64,000 nucleotides of DNA, from assembly GCA_020436225.1 (NCBI GenBank), contig JAGQYE010000016.1, positions 1 through 64,000 of the forward strand. Reading direction: 5' to 3'. Origin of the DNA: Bacteroidota bacterium. Lineage in GTDB: Bacteria > Bacteroidota > Bacteroidia > Chitinophagales > JADIYW01. Every line of letters starts with the position of its first letter. The stretch's first letter is position 1. The position numbers and the translations under genes are program-made. Below the pieces are notes generated by a model that had not been told where the DNA came from, ran no database searches, and saw nothing but the letters and a program-made list of their open reading frames with translations. This document shows, one piece after another, positions 34,348-44,087 of the stretch.

Positions 34348-34995
34348 ATGAAAATAAAAATCTGTGGCATGAAATATCCGGAAAATATTCAGGCTGTTGC
34401 CGATTTAATGCCGGATTATTTGGGTTTTATTTTCTATGAAAAATCAAAACGCTATGTGTTGTCAAATGACAATAATACATTCTCTGATTTTATGTTTGAA
34501 GATAGTTTACGTGTCCAAAAAGTAGGTGTTTTTGTCAATGAACCCGTTCCAAATATTATACGTATTTCTACAGCGTATGATATACAAACATTGCAATTGC
34601 ACGGCGATGAATCACCTGAGTTTTGTGAAGAATTGCGCTGGTTAGGCTATACGATTATCAAAGCATTTGGAATAGACGATACATTTGATTTTTCTATTTT
34701 AGGTGAATACGAAAATGTATGCGATTATTTCTTATTCGACACAAAAACCAAAGATTATGGTGGCACAGGCAAACATTTCGATTGGAATTTATTGAAACAA
34801 TATAAATTAACTAAACCTATTTTCTTGTCAGGTGGATTGGAAATGCAAGATATTCCAACTATTCACGATTTATTAAACGATATTCCTATTCATGCCTTAG
34901 ATTTTAATAGTAAATTGGAGATGGATTTCGGGTTGAAAGATGTAGAAAAATGTAGAGATGCAATCAAGCAATGTAGAAATTTATTGATGAATTAA
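34348..34995 (+). CDS. trpF: Phosphoribosylanthranilate isomerase
   Basis: 215 residues; Amadori rearrangement of PRA to CdRP in tryptophan synthesis. MKIKICGMKYPEN with the catalytic-type Cys C6, QLHGDE, and FLFDTKTKDYGGTGKHFDW (general-acid Asp in FDTK), then FLSGGL. The frame extends upstream to a TTG at 34318, but the ATG at 34348 gives the standard TrpF start. First gene of trpF-trpB-trpA-hisH; trpE, G, D and C are not in the window. Confidence 0.94.
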   Translation: MKIKICGMKYPENIQAVADLMPDYLGFIFYEKSKRYVLSNDNNTFSDFMFEDSLRVQKVGVFVNEPVPNIIRISTAYDIQTLQLHGDESPEFCEELRWLGYTIIKAFGIDDTFDFSILGEYENVCDYFLFDTKTKDYGGTGKHFDWNLLKQYKLTKPIFLSGGLEMQDIPTIHDLLNDIPIHALDFNSKLEMDFGLKDVEKCRDAIKQCRNLLMN

Positions 34996-35052
34996 ATCTG
35001 TTGCATTTTCAATGAAATCTTAATTATTAAATTAATTTATTATTTAATTCAA

Positions 35053-36249
35053 ATGTCGGAGAATATAAACTCTAAATATCAAGTAAACGAAAAAGGTTAC
35101 TACGGACAATTCGGTGGTGCTTATATTCCGGAAATGTTGCATCCGAATATTGAAGAACTCCAACAAAAATATTTAGAGATAATTTATGATGAAAATTTTC
35201 AAAAAGAATTCCAACAACTTTTAAAAGATTATGTCGGTCGCCCAACACCATTGTATTTTGCATCAAGATTAAGCGAAAAATTCCAAACACAAATTTATCT
35301 GAAACGCGAGGATTTATGCCATACCGGTGCGCATAAAGTCAACAATACTATCGGACAAATTTTATTAGCAAAACGTTTGGGCAAAACACGCATCATTGCC
35401 GAGACAGGTGCCGGTCAACATGGCGTTGCCACAGCAACTGTTTGTGCCTTGATGAATTTGCCTTGTGTGGTGTACATGGGCGAAGTGGACATTCAACGTC
35501 AGGCACCAAATGTAAAACGTATGCAACTTTTAGGAGCAGAAGTGCGTCCGGCAACATCAGGTTCTAAGACGTTAAAAGATGCCACCAACGAAGCTATGCG
35601 CGATTGGATTGCCAACCCAACAGACACACATTATATCATCGGCAGTGTTGTTGGGCCACATCCATTTCCGGATATGGTTGCCCGTTTTCAGAGTGTCATT
35701 TCAGAAGAAATAAAACAACAATTAAACGAAAAAACAGGTAAAGAAAATCCTGATTTTGTGGTGGCATGTGTGGGCGGTGGAAGCAACGCAGCCGGAGCAT
35801 TTTATCATTTCTTAGATGATGAAAAGGTGCAGTTGGTTGCTGTAGAAGCTGCCGGTCATGGAGTGCATTCCGGTAAAAGTGCTGCAACTACTCAATTGGG
35901 AAGAATTGGCGTTTTGCATAGCTCAAAAACTTTGTTTATGCAAACCGAAGACGGACAAGTAGTTGAACCACATTCTATTTCTGCCGGCTTAGATTATCCA
36001 GGTATCGGACCTATGCATGCCAATTTATTCGATACTAAACGTGCACATTTTTTAAGTGCTACTGATGATGAAGCCTTGAAAGCAGTTCAATTACTTGCTA
36101 AATTAGAAGGCATCATTCCGGCATTGGAAAGTGCTCATGCTATTGCAGTTTTAGACAGAATTGGAGCTAAGCAAAATGATGTTGTGGTGTTGAATTTATC
36201 CGGTCGCGGCGATAAAGATTTGGATACTTATATCAGAGAAATAATATAA
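35053..36249 (+). CDS. trpB: Tryptophan synthase beta chain
   Basis: 398 residues; condenses indole with serine on PLP. The Schiff-base lysine is K95 in HTGAHKVNN, with E117 in AETGAGQHG and the phosphate loop CVGGGSNA. Length and motif set are of the TrpB1 type that works with TrpA. It lies 57 nt after trpF and 14 nt before trpA. Confidence 0.97.
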   Translation: MSENINSKYQVNEKGYYGQFGGAYIPEMLHPNIEELQQKYLEIIYDENFQKEFQQLLKDYVGRPTPLYFASRLSEKFQTQIYLKREDLCHTGAHKVNNTIGQILLAKRLGKTRIIAETGAGQHGVATATVCALMNLPCVVYMGEVDIQRQAPNVKRMQLLGAEVRPATSGSKTLKDATNEAMRDWIANPTDTHYIIGSVVGPHPFPDMVARFQSVISEEIKQQLNEKTGKENPDFVVACVGGGSNAAGAFYHFLDDEKVQLVAVEAAGHGVHSGKSAATTQLGRIGVLHSSKTLFMQTEDGQVVEPHSISAGLDYPGIGPMHANLFDTKRAHFLSATDDEALKAVQLLAKLEGIIPALESAHAIAVLDRIGAKQNDVVVLNLSGRGDKDLDTYIREII

Positions 36250-36263
36250 AATCATAAGTGTAG

Positions 36264-37040
36264 ATGAGCAACAGAATCAAAGAATTATTTCAACAAAAAA
36301 ATAAAAATATACTCAGCATTTTTTGTACTGCAGGATTTCCGAATAAAAATGATATCGTTTCCATTTTAGAACATGCCCAAAAAAATGGTGTAGATATGGT
36401 GGAAATTGGAATGCCATTTTCCGACCCAACAGCTGATGGTCCCGTTATTCAATATTCCAATACAATCGCTATTAATAATGGAATGACGCTAAAAGTTTTG
36501 TTTGAGCAATTAAAAGACATCAGACAAAAAATAAATATTCCTTTAGTGTTGATGGGTTATTTTAATCCGGTGTATCAATATGGCGTTGAGAATTTTTTGA
36601 ATGATGCTAATGCTTGTGGAATTGATGGAGTCATCATTCCGGATTTACCGATGTACGAATACGAAACCATGTATCAGCAGATGTTTGAAAAATATAAGTT
36701 GAAAAATATTTTCTTGGTAACACCACAAACATCTACCGAAAGAATAAAAAAAATAGATGTACTTTCTGATGCCTTTATTTATATTGTTTCTTCTAATGCG
36801 ATAACAGGTGGCAATGCGGATATACAAGAAAGTCAGGAAAAATATTTCCAACGCATACAAGCGATGCAACTAAACAATCCGATTGTAATTGGTTTTGGTA
36901 TCAAAGATAAGTCGACATTTGATACAGCTTGCAACTATGCAAATGGCGCTATTATAGGAACAGCATTTATTAAAGCGATAGATCAATCCAAAGATTTGGA
37001 AAATGATATCGCAAGTTTTATAAAAAAAATCCAAGCATAA
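36264..37040 (+). CDS. trpA: Tryptophan synthase alpha chain
   Basis: 258-residue TIM barrel that cleaves indole-3-glycerol phosphate and feeds indole to TrpB. Catalytic pair E47 (MVEIGMPF) and D58 (DPTADGP), and the VTPQTSTERI segment following the beta6 loop, are intact. 9 nt upstream of hisH. Confidence 0.96.
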   Translation: MSNRIKELFQQKNKNILSIFCTAGFPNKNDIVSILEHAQKNGVDMVEIGMPFSDPTADGPVIQYSNTIAINNGMTLKVLFEQLKDIRQKINIPLVLMGYFNPVYQYGVENFLNDANACGIDGVIIPDLPMYEYETMYQQMFEKYKLKNIFLVTPQTSTERIKKIDVLSDAFIYIVSSNAITGGNADIQESQEKYFQRIQAMQLNNPIVIGFGIKDKSTFDTACNYANGAIIGTAFIKAIDQSKDLENDIASFIKKIQA

Positions 37041-37049
37041 ATTTGTCTT

Positions 37050-37643
37050 TTGAAAGTTGTCATCATTAAATATAATGCCGGAAATACAAAGAGTGTAGAA
37101 AATGCTTTGTTGCGTTTAGGTGTTCAACCAATTATAACAGATGATAAAGAAATCATACAACAAGCCGATAAGGTTATTTTTCCCGGAGTTGGTCATGCCG
37201 CGCCAACTATGCAATATTTAAAAGAACGAAATTTAGATAGTGTAATAAAAAATCTAAAACAACCCGTTTTGGGAATTTGTCTCGGGCAACAATTAATGTG
37301 TGCACACAGCGAAGAAGGAAATGTAGAAGGCTTAGGCATTTTTCCGGTTCAAGTGAAGAAGTTTAAATCAAACAATCAATTTGAAAAAATTCCGCAGATA
37401 GGTTGGAACTCTATTCGAAATCTTAAATCCACTATATTTCAAAATATAATAGAAGAAAGCTTTGTCTATTTTGTACACAGCTACTATTGTGAACTTAGTG
37501 ATTATACCATCGCAACAACAGATTATATTTTACCTTTTTCTTCTGCCTTACATAAAGCTAATTTTTATGCAGTTCAGTTCCATCCGGAGAAAAGTGCAAC
37601 GATTGGTCAAGAAATAATGCATAATTTCTTGAATCTTTGTTAA
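37050..37643 (+). CDS. hisH: Imidazole glycerol phosphate synthase subunit HisH
   Basis: 197-residue class-I glutamine amidotransferase supplying ammonia to HisF. Nucleophile C77 in GICLGQQLM and the HPEKS catalytic His/Glu near the C-terminus. Begins with TTG at 37050: translation from it gives the family-typical MKVVIIKYNAGN, and no ATG fits. It is 9 nt after trpA, so histidine and tryptophan genes share a transcript. Its partner hisF is 3.6 kb downstream beyond the protease. Confidence 0.93.
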   Translation: MKVVIIKYNAGNTKSVENALLRLGVQPIITDDKEIIQQADKVIFPGVGHAAPTMQYLKERNLDSVIKNLKQPVLGICLGQQLMCAHSEEGNVEGLGIFPVQVKKFKSNNQFEKIPQIGWNSIRNLKSTIFQNIIEESFVYFVHSYYCELSDYTIATTDYILPFSSALHKANFYAVQFHPEKSATIGQEIMHNFLNLC

Positions 37644-37675
37644 GAATTAACATTTTTTAATAAATAGAAATTCCG

Positions 37676-37683
37676 TATTTTTG
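37676..37683 (+). promoter_or_regulatory. Protease promoter -7 box
   Basis: TATTTTTG fits TAnnTTTG, 17 nt upstream of the ATG at 37700; upstream TTAACATTTT lies near -30. The 5' UTR would be about 10 nt. Confidence 0.55.
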
Positions 37684-37699
37684 GAGTAAATATAAGATT

Positions 37700-40468
37700 A
37701 TGAAAAACATCTTTTTGCTTTTTAGCATTTCAATTTTTTCATATAGTTTTCTCTTTTCAGGAGAACCTGTGTTGAAAAGAACCTGTGCAACAAAAATTCC
37801 GACCTTAGAATGGAAGCATGATTTTAGAAATAAGAAGCAACAGTATTTATTACATGCAGCTACACAGCGAACGACAGCAAGTTATCAGCTACCTGTAATT
37901 GTGCATGTAATCTATTGGGCGAATGACCAAAATATTTCTGCCGCTCAAGTAAATTCACAAATAGACGTGTTGAATAATGATTATGCAGGAACAGGTTTAA
38001 ATGTAGGAAATTGTCCTGCTGTATTTCAACCATTAATAGCCAATACGCAAATTTCTTTTTGTCCTGCTACAGTGGATCCATCTGGTAATGTTTTGGCTGA
38101 ACCGGGAATTGAAAGAATAAATGCTCAAACAAGTGGGTTTTCTAATCCTGGTACTGCTGGTTGGTCAGATACTTATATTGACAATAACGTTAAACCTGCA
38201 ACACATTGGGATCCTGAAAAATATTTGAATATATGGGTTTTACCTTTAGAAGATGGAACTCTTGGATATGCAACTTTCCCGGGAGGTTCAAGTGACGAAG
38301 ATGGTGTTGTTATTGGATATAAATATTACGGAACAATGGGAACTGTTTCTTCACCATATAATAAAGGTAGAACAGTAACACATGAAGTAGGACATTGGCT
38401 AGGATTATATCATATTTGGGGAGATAGTTTTTGTGGAGACGATGAAATAAATGATACGCCGACAGCACAATCCCAAAATTTTGATTGTCCTACTTTTCCT
38501 TATAGAGTTAATGGTTGCGGTGCCGGAACGAGTCCAAATGGAGAAATGTTTATGAATTTTATGGATTATGTAGATGATGCTTGTATGTATATGTTTACAA
38601 ATGGACAAAATGATGCTATGCATACTACAATGACATCCTTTCCAATGAGAGCAGCATTGGCAACTTCAAATAAATGTAATTCTGATCAAGCACCAGTAGC
38701 AAATTTTTCTGCAAACAGCACATCTGCTTGTCCGGGTTCAACGATAAACTTTTCTGATTTATCAACGTATAGTCCTACAAGCTGGAGTTGGGCTGTATCT
38801 CCAAATTCAGGATGGTCATTTACCGGAGGAACAAATGCTTCTTCTCAAAATCCAAAAATTAAGTTTAATACAAATGGAAATTACACTATTACTCTTACTG
38901 CTTCAAATTCATTTGGTAGTGATGTTGAAACTAAAAATGATTTTATTTCCATTTCAACACCAGCAAGTGTAGCTATTCCATTTTCTGAAGGATTCCAAAG
39001 TTCAACATTCCCGCCTTCCGGTTGGGAGTTAGTTTCTAATTCCGGATTCAATTGGGAAAGAACAACAGCAGCAGGCGGTTTTGGAACATCAAATGCAAGT
39101 ATGTATTTCAATAATTCCGCAAATAATGCTGAATACAATAGAGATGATATTGTAACACCATATATTGACTTAGTAGGTGCTGTTAGTCCAAAAATAAAAT
39201 TTGATTATGCTTATGCTAGATATGATGCAACTTATTTCGATACAGTTGAAGTCTTAATTAAAGCAGCTTGCGAAAGCAATGAAGTTTCATTATTCAAAAA
39301 AGGAGGATCACAATTAGCTACAGCACCGGATAATACTAGTGGATTTGTTCCTACAAGTAGTCAATGGAAACGAGATTCAATTGCAATTCCTGCTGCTTTC
39401 TTAAACAAAAAAGTAAAATTTATATTTAGAAATTATGGTGATTGGGGCAATAATGTTTATGTTGATAATGTCAATGTATATGGAAATATTGTACCAACAT
39501 GCGTAGGTACACCAACGGCTAATTTTACCTCATCTACAACATCAATATGTAAAGGAGGAAGCATTACTTTTACTAATACTTCTACCTCATCTAATGATGC
39601 TTTAGATTCTGTTCGTTGGACCATCAGTGGTGCAACACCTTCAACTTCTTCATCAATTACAACTGTAAACGCATCTTTTGCAAATGTGGGCTCTTTTACT
39701 GTGACATTGAAAGCTTACAAATGTGGAACTGTTAGTACAAAGAATGCTACAATAACTGTTAAAGACTATCCAAATGTAACAGTTACATCGCCGACAATTT
39801 GCAGTGGAAATACAGCAACCATTACAGCGAGTGGCGCTACTACTTATACTTGGAATCCAAACATTGGAAGTGCAGCTACTGTTACAACACCAATATTAAA
39901 TAATTCAACTGCATATACTGTTACAGGTACAACTAATGGTTGTAGTAAAAATGCAACTTCAAATGTTACAGTAAACCAAACACCAGCAACACCAAGTATT
40001 TCGCAAAGCAACGATACATTAAATAGTAATGTTATTATAAGTGGAGCAACTTATAAATGGTATTTAGTAGGTAATTTAGTTGCATCTACATCACAGCCAT
40101 TTTATAAAATAACTCAGAGTGGTGTTTATACACTTAAAATTGAAGATAATGGTTGTCCTTCTGCTTTATCAAATACGTTTAATGCTGTTTTGACATCTAT
40201 TAGAAATCAAAAATTAGATATTCAATATTCTATTATACCAAATCCTTCTAATGGAAATTTTGATTTGAACATCTATGCTTTCAAACCGCAAACATATCAA
40301 TTGCGTCTGTTTAATGTAACGGGTCAAACTTTATTAGAAGAGGTTATTGACTTACATATTGGCACAAATAGCAAAAATATTCAATTGAAAAACATTGAAA
40401 AAGGTATGTATTATTTAAGCATTATCGGAAAAGAAGGTGTTAGTACACAAACGATTTTAATTCAATAG
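37700..40468 (+). CDS. Secreted M43-type zinc metalloprotease with T9SS sorting domain
   Basis: 922-residue exported protein. Signal peptide (1-20); a pappalysin/cytophagalysin-like catalytic domain with THEVGHWLGLYH giving zinc ligands H228, H232 and H238 and a Met-turn at MNFMDY (M288); a PKD-like domain (~335-420); a jelly-roll/MAM-like segment (~425-600); one or two more Ig/PKD-like modules (~605-785); and a C-terminal type IX sorting domain (last ~75 residues, starting IIPNPSNGNFDL and ending in a hydrophobic strand). The product should reach the cell surface or medium. It sits inside the his gene series. Confidence 0.9.
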   Translation: MKNIFLLFSISIFSYSFLFSGEPVLKRTCATKIPTLEWKHDFRNKKQQYLLHAATQRTTASYQLPVIVHVIYWANDQNISAAQVNSQIDVLNNDYAGTGLNVGNCPAVFQPLIANTQISFCPATVDPSGNVLAEPGIERINAQTSGFSNPGTAGWSDTYIDNNVKPATHWDPEKYLNIWVLPLEDGTLGYATFPGGSSDEDGVVIGYKYYGTMGTVSSPYNKGRTVTHEVGHWLGLYHIWGDSFCGDDEINDTPTAQSQNFDCPTFPYRVNGCGAGTSPNGEMFMNFMDYVDDACMYMFTNGQNDAMHTTMTSFPMRAALATSNKCNSDQAPVANFSANSTSACPGSTINFSDLSTYSPTSWSWAVSPNSGWSFTGGTNASSQNPKIKFNTNGNYTITLTASNSFGSDVETKNDFISISTPASVAIPFSEGFQSSTFPPSGWELVSNSGFNWERTTAAGGFGTSNASMYFNNSANNAEYNRDDIVTPYIDLVGAVSPKIKFDYAYARYDATYFDTVEVLIKAACESNEVSLFKKGGSQLATAPDNTSGFVPTSSQWKRDSIAIPAAFLNKKVKFIFRNYGDWGNNVYVDNVNVYGNIVPTCVGTPTANFTSSTTSICKGGSITFTNTSTSSNDALDSVRWTISGATPSTSSSITTVNASFANVGSFTVTLKAYKCGTVSTKNATITVKDYPNVTVTSPTICSGNTATITASGATTYTWNPNIGSAATVTTPILNNSTAYTVTGTTNGCSKNATSNVTVNQTPATPSISQSNDTLNSNVIISGATYKWYLVGNLVASTSQPFYKITQSGVYTLKIEDNGCPSALSNTFNAVLTSIRNQKLDIQYSIIPNPSNGNFDLNIYAFKPQTYQLRLFNVTGQTLLEEVIDLHIGTNSKNIQLKNIEKGMYYLSIIGKEGVSTQTILIQ

Positions 40469-40488
40469 AAATATTTATATAACAAGCG

Positions 40489-40512
40489 AAGCTGCATTTT
40501 ATAATGCAGCTT
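40489..40512 (+). terminator. Intrinsic terminator of the protease gene
   Basis: AAGCTGCATT - TTAT - AATGCAGCTT, a perfect 10-bp stem followed by TTTTATTT; it ends only about 15 nt before the hisA ATG. Confidence 0.88.
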
Positions 40513-40527
40513 TTTTATTTTTACAAT

Positions 40528-41256
40528 ATGCTTATTATTCCGGCAATTGATATTATTGATGCTAAATGCGTTCGACTTACCAAAGGCGATTACGATACTA
40601 AAAAAGTATATAATGAAAATCCTGTAGAAGTTGCAAAAGAATATGAAGCCAATGGCATTACACATTTGCATTTAGTGGATTTAGATGGTGCTAAAAAAGG
40701 TGAAGTGGTCAATTGGAAAGTATTAGAAGCAATTGCATCGAATACAAAATTAAACGTAGATTTTTCCGGTGGAATTAAAACCAAAGAACAAGTAAAACAA
40801 GCGTTTAATTTAGGCGCCAATCAAATTGCAGTAGGAAGTTTGGCAGTAAAAAACAAACAAGAATTTGTAGATTGGATTTGGGAATTTGGCGAAGAAAAAT
40901 TAATCTTAGGTGCTGATGTGATGAACGAAAAAATTGCTGTCAATGGTTGGCAAGAAAATAGCCATCAATCTATTTTTTCTTTTTTAGATTTTTATTTTGA
41001 AGAAGGAATCGACTATGTTTTATGTACTGATATTTCGAAAGATGGTATGTTGCAAGGTCCGTCTTTTTCCTTATATCAGAAAATCATCAAAGAATACGAA
41101 GAAATTAAATTGATTGCTTCCGGCGGTGTTTCATCTATTCAAGATTTACATCAACTTAAAGAGATGGGTTGTTACGCAACAATTGTCGGAAAAGCTTTAT
41201 ACGAAAATAAAATTACACTAAAAGAACTTCAACCTTTTATAGAAAATATTGAATAA
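40528..41256 (+). CDS. hisA: ProFAR isomerase
   Basis: 242-residue TIM-barrel isomerase (fourth step of histidine synthesis) starting [17 protein letters not shown] with catalytic D8, and D129 or equivalent in TDISKDGM. The open frame begins at 40504, but those extra residues are encoded inside the terminator hairpin, so ATG 40528 is chosen. Followed by hisF after 14 nt. No promoter is visible between the terminator and the start codon. Confidence 0.93.
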   Translation: MLIIPAIDIIDAKCVRLTKGDYDTKKVYNENPVEVAKEYEANGITHLHLVDLDGAKKGEVVNWKVLEAIASNTKLNVDFSGGIKTKEQVKQAFNLGANQIAVGSLAVKNKQEFVDWIWEFGEEKLILGADVMNEKIAVNGWQENSHQSIFSFLDFYFEEGIDYVLCTDISKDGMLQGPSFSLYQKIIKEYEEIKLIASGGVSSIQDLHQLKEMGCYATIVGKALYENKITLKELQPFIENIE

Positions 41257-41270
41257 AATACATTAGCTCA

Positions 41271-42023
41271 TTGTTGACCAAACGCATCATACCATGTTTA
41301 GATATTAAAGACGGCGAGACTGTTAAAGGTGTAAATTTTGTGGATTTGCGTAGCGCCGGCGATCCGGTTGAGTTAGCAAAAAGATATGTAGAACAAGGCG
41401 CAGATGAGTTGGTTTTCTTAGATATTACGGCAACCGTAGAAGCTCGAAAAACTTTAGTTGAATTGGTTGGAAAAATTGCCACAGCTATAAATATTCCGTT
41501 TACGGTTGGTGGAGGAATTTCTACGATTGCAGATGTTGATGCGTTGTTGAATGCCGGTGCTGATAAAGTTTCTATCAATTCATCAGCTGTAAAAAATCCC
41601 GAATTAATCAACCAATTATCCAAGCAATTTGGGGCACAATGTATTGTTGTTGCTATCGATACAAAACTCTATGATGATTGGAAAGTGTATGTAAAAGGTG
41701 GACGTGAAGCAACATCAATTTACACTAAACATTGGGCGAAAGAAGTAGAAGAAAGAGGTGCAGGCGAAATTTTATTGACATCAATGAATAACGACGGAAC
41801 TAAAAGTGGCTTTGCTTTAGATATTACAAATTGGTGTGCTACGCAACTTCAAATTCCTGTAATTGCAAGTGGAGGTGCAGGCAACAAACAACATTTTTTA
41901 GATGTTTTTAATAAAGCTAATGCTGATGCCGCTTTGGCTGCCAGCGTTTTTCATTTTGGAGAAATTCCAATTCCTGATTTGAAACATTATCTAAAAGAAA
42001 ATGGAATTAGTGTAAGAATATAA
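41271..42023 (+). CDS. hisF: Imidazole glycerol phosphate synthase subunit HisF
   Basis: 250-residue cyclase half of IGP synthase. TTG-TTG start; the first TTG gives the standard [15 protein letters not shown]. Catalytic D11 (CLDIKDG) and D130 (VAIDTK) are in place, as are the FTVGGGI and ASGGAG phosphate loops. It partners HisH and yields IGP plus AICAR. Confidence 0.96.
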   Translation: MLTKRIIPCLDIKDGETVKGVNFVDLRSAGDPVELAKRYVEQGADELVFLDITATVEARKTLVELVGKIATAINIPFTVGGGISTIADVDALLNAGADKVSINSSAVKNPELINQLSKQFGAQCIVVAIDTKLYDDWKVYVKGGREATSIYTKHWAKEVEERGAGEILLTSMNNDGTKSGFALDITNWCATQLQIPVIASGGAGNKQHFLDVFNKANADAALAASVFHFGEIPIPDLKHYLKENGISVRI

Positions 42024-42071
42024 AATTATCTCTTATAAAGAAAGAATATTTAGAAATTTAAAAGAATAAAA

Positions 42072-42671
42072 ATGAATCCTGATTTTTCTAAAGACGCAAA
42101 CGGACTTTTGCCGGCAATTATTCAAGATGCCAACACCGGAAAAGTATTGATGTTGGGCTATATGAATGAAGAAAGTTTAGCAAAAACAAAAGCAACAAAT
42201 AAGGTTACATTTTTCTCAAGAAGTAAAAACAGACTTTGGACAAAAGGAGAGGAAAGTGGCAATTTTTTGGAAGTAGTCGATATAAAATTAGATTGTGATA
42301 ACGATACTTTTTTGGTAAAAGTAAATCCTGTTGGTGCGGTGTGCCATACCGGAAGTGATACGTGTTGGAACGAAAAAAATGAGCATGAATTTTCATTTTT
42401 ATACGAGCTGGAAAAAATCATCTTAGATAGAAAAATAAATCCGAAAGAAAAATCTTACACCAACGAATTATTTAATAAAGGCATTAATAAGATAGCACAG
42501 AAAGTAGGTGAAGAAGCCGTAGAAGTTGTCATTGAAGCAAAAGATTCAAATGAAGATTTATTTAAAAATGAAATAGCCGATTTATTATTTCATCTTTTAG
42601 TCTTGCTACGTGAAAAAAATATTTCAATAGAAAACATTATGGAAGTTTTACGTTTGCGCCATAAAAAATAG
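42072..42671 (+). CDS. hisIE: Bifunctional PRA-CH / PRA-PH (HisIE)
   Basis: 199 residues. N-terminal phosphoribosyl-AMP cyclohydrolase (1-~105) with VTFFSRSKNRLWTKGE, the DCDND metal loop and the GAVCHTG...DTCW cysteines; C-terminal phosphoribosyl-ATP pyrophosphatase (~110-199) with the helical metal motif EEAVEVVIEAKD and ADLLFHLLVLL. Catalyses steps 2 and 3 of histidine synthesis. Last of hisA-hisF-hisIE. hisG, D, C and B are not in the window. Confidence 0.96.
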   Translation: MNPDFSKDANGLLPAIIQDANTGKVLMLGYMNEESLAKTKATNKVTFFSRSKNRLWTKGEESGNFLEVVDIKLDCDNDTFLVKVNPVGAVCHTGSDTCWNEKNEHEFSFLYELEKIILDRKINPKEKSYTNELFNKGINKIAQKVGEEAVEVVIEAKDSNEDLFKNEIADLLFHLLVLLREKNISIENIMEVLRLRHKK

Positions 42672-42725
42672 AAATGGAACTAATTTATTATAGTTGATGT
42701 TTTAGATATAAAAATTAAAAATACA

Positions 42726-42893
42726 ATGAGCGTTTGGCGAGTTATTTTAAGCATTATATTTCCACCTTTAGCCGTTTATGATAAAGGTTGCGGAAGTATT
42801 GTCATTACCTTTATTCTAACTTTGATTGGTTGGGTGCCAGGGGTTATTGCGGCGTTGGTTATCTTAAACAATCCGAAATACGAAATCAGATAA
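42726..42893 (+). CDS. Pmp3/YqaE (UPF0057) small membrane protein
   Basis: A 55-residue ORF from ATG 42726 to TAA 42891-42893. Two hydrophobic helices (about 4-18 and 24-47) joined by DKGCGS, with the PPLAVY and GWVPGVIAALVIL patterns of the Pmp3/YqaE proteolipid family. The family affects membrane potential and stress tolerance in other organisms. It lies 54 nt after hisIE and may be read through from it. Confidence 0.88.
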   Translation: MSVWRVILSIIFPPLAVYDKGCGSIVITFILTLIGWVPGVIAALVILNNPKYEIR

Positions 42894-43012
42894 TCGTATA
42901 TTCTAATACTTACTTATTAAGTACTTAATTAAATTTATAACAATAATTGGTTACTAAGTTTAGTTGATTTTTCTTATAAGGAAGAATTACATTAGTTTAA
43001 TACTTGACAATA

Positions 43013-43076
43013 GTTCATAGCTTGTTTAAATTAAAAGGTCAATACATTTTTAATTTAAATCTTATCAACTATGAAC
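43013..43076 (+). promoter_or_regulatory. Nested 5'-UTR hairpin covering a start codon
   Basis: An inner perfect 12-bp pair TTTAAATTAAAA (43025-43036) / TTTTAATTTAAA (43048-43059) is enclosed by an outer 8-bp pair GTTCATAG (43013-43020) / CTATGAAC (43069-43076). The outer right arm contains the esterase ATG (43071). If the mRNA starts upstream of 43013, the start codon would be sequestered. Confidence 0.5.
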
Positions 43077-44072
43077 CATTTTAAACTAAGCGTTGCTGTA
43101 TGCTTTTGCTTACTTTTTGCAACGCAATGTATCCCAACAGGAGGTGGCGGTGGCGGTACACCAGCACCTGCAGCTACTTATCGCGAAATTATAGATACTT
43201 CTTATGGAGTAGATGCCAAACAAAAAATGGACATTTATTTGCCGGAAGGTAGAACAATGGCGTCGACAAAAACTTTAATTCTTATTCATGGTGGTGGCTG
43301 GCAAACCGGCGATAAAAGCGAACAAACGTATAAAAATATTATCAACAGAATTAAAGTTACCAATCCGAATGTGGCAATAGTAAATATGAATTACAGATTA
43401 GTAAGCGGTAATGGCGATCCGCAATTATCTGATTTAATGGATGATGTACATTCGGCAATTACCTTCTTAAAATCTAACGCTTCGACGTTTAAGATTTCCA
43501 ACCGATTTGCACTTTGGGGTTTTAGTGCCGGCGCACATTTAGCTACTTTATATGCGTATGCTTATGATACTAATAATGATGTAAAAGTGGTGAGCGATTG
43601 GTGTGGTCCAACAGATTTTACTGGTACAAATCCTAATGATTTTACATTGCAGCTTATTGTTACCGGAAAAAATACGTATATGCTTCAACGCGATTTATTA
43701 GGTGGTGTTGAGCGTTCAGATAACCCGACTTTATGGTCGAATGCGAGCCCGTTAAGTCATGTTACAGCTTCTACTAAACCTACTATAATTATACATCATT
43801 CGAGCGACCCGGTTGTGCCTTATTACAATAGTTCATTCTTAAATACTGAATTAAATAATGTTGGTGTTCCACATAGTTTGATAGATGCAAGAAGTATTGT
43901 TAATCAAGAGTCGTATAAAGTGTTTGGTTTTTATATGCCGGACATTAACAATGTTTCTCATGATTTTACAGATCCTAACGGATATCCGATTGCAGTAGAT
44001 AGTAGGATTACAGATGGTGTGAGAAATTATACCGTTGATACAACTTTAGGATTCTTTAATAGATTCTTATAA
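43071..44072 (+). CDS. Lipoprotein alpha/beta-hydrolase (carboxylesterase-like)
   Basis: 333 residues. N-terminal lipoprotein signal ending LFATQC with C20 as the acyl site, then a glycine linker (TGGGGGGTPAPA). The oxyanion motif HGGGW (73-77) and nucleophile elbow GFSAG (150-154, Ser152) place it with the BD-FAE / HSL-like carboxylesterases; Asp and His could be in SSDPVVPY and NVSHDF. Probably anchored in the outer or inner membrane; substrate unknown. The start codon lies within a predicted hairpin. Confidence 0.78.
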   Translation: MNHFKLSVAVCFCLLFATQCIPTGGGGGGTPAPAATYREIIDTSYGVDAKQKMDIYLPEGRTMASTKTLILIHGGGWQTGDKSEQTYKNIINRIKVTNPNVAIVNMNYRLVSGNGDPQLSDLMDDVHSAITFLKSNASTFKISNRFALWGFSAGAHLATLYAYAYDTNNDVKVVSDWCGPTDFTGTNPNDFTLQLIVTGKNTYMLQRDLLGGVERSDNPTLWSNASPLSHVTASTKPTIIIHHSSDPVVPYYNSSFLNTELNNVGVPHSLIDARSIVNQESYKVFGFYMPDINNVSHDFTDPNGYPIAVDSRITDGVRNYTVDTTLGFFNRFL

Positions 44073-44087
44073 AATAAGAATAAGAAA

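Noticed and set aside
43004-43032. E. coli-like promoter TTGACA-N17-TAAATT before the esterase gene
   Set aside because: The Bacteroidota sigma factor uses a TAnnTTTG -7 box, and the -10 match lies inside the hairpin stem; likely coincidence.
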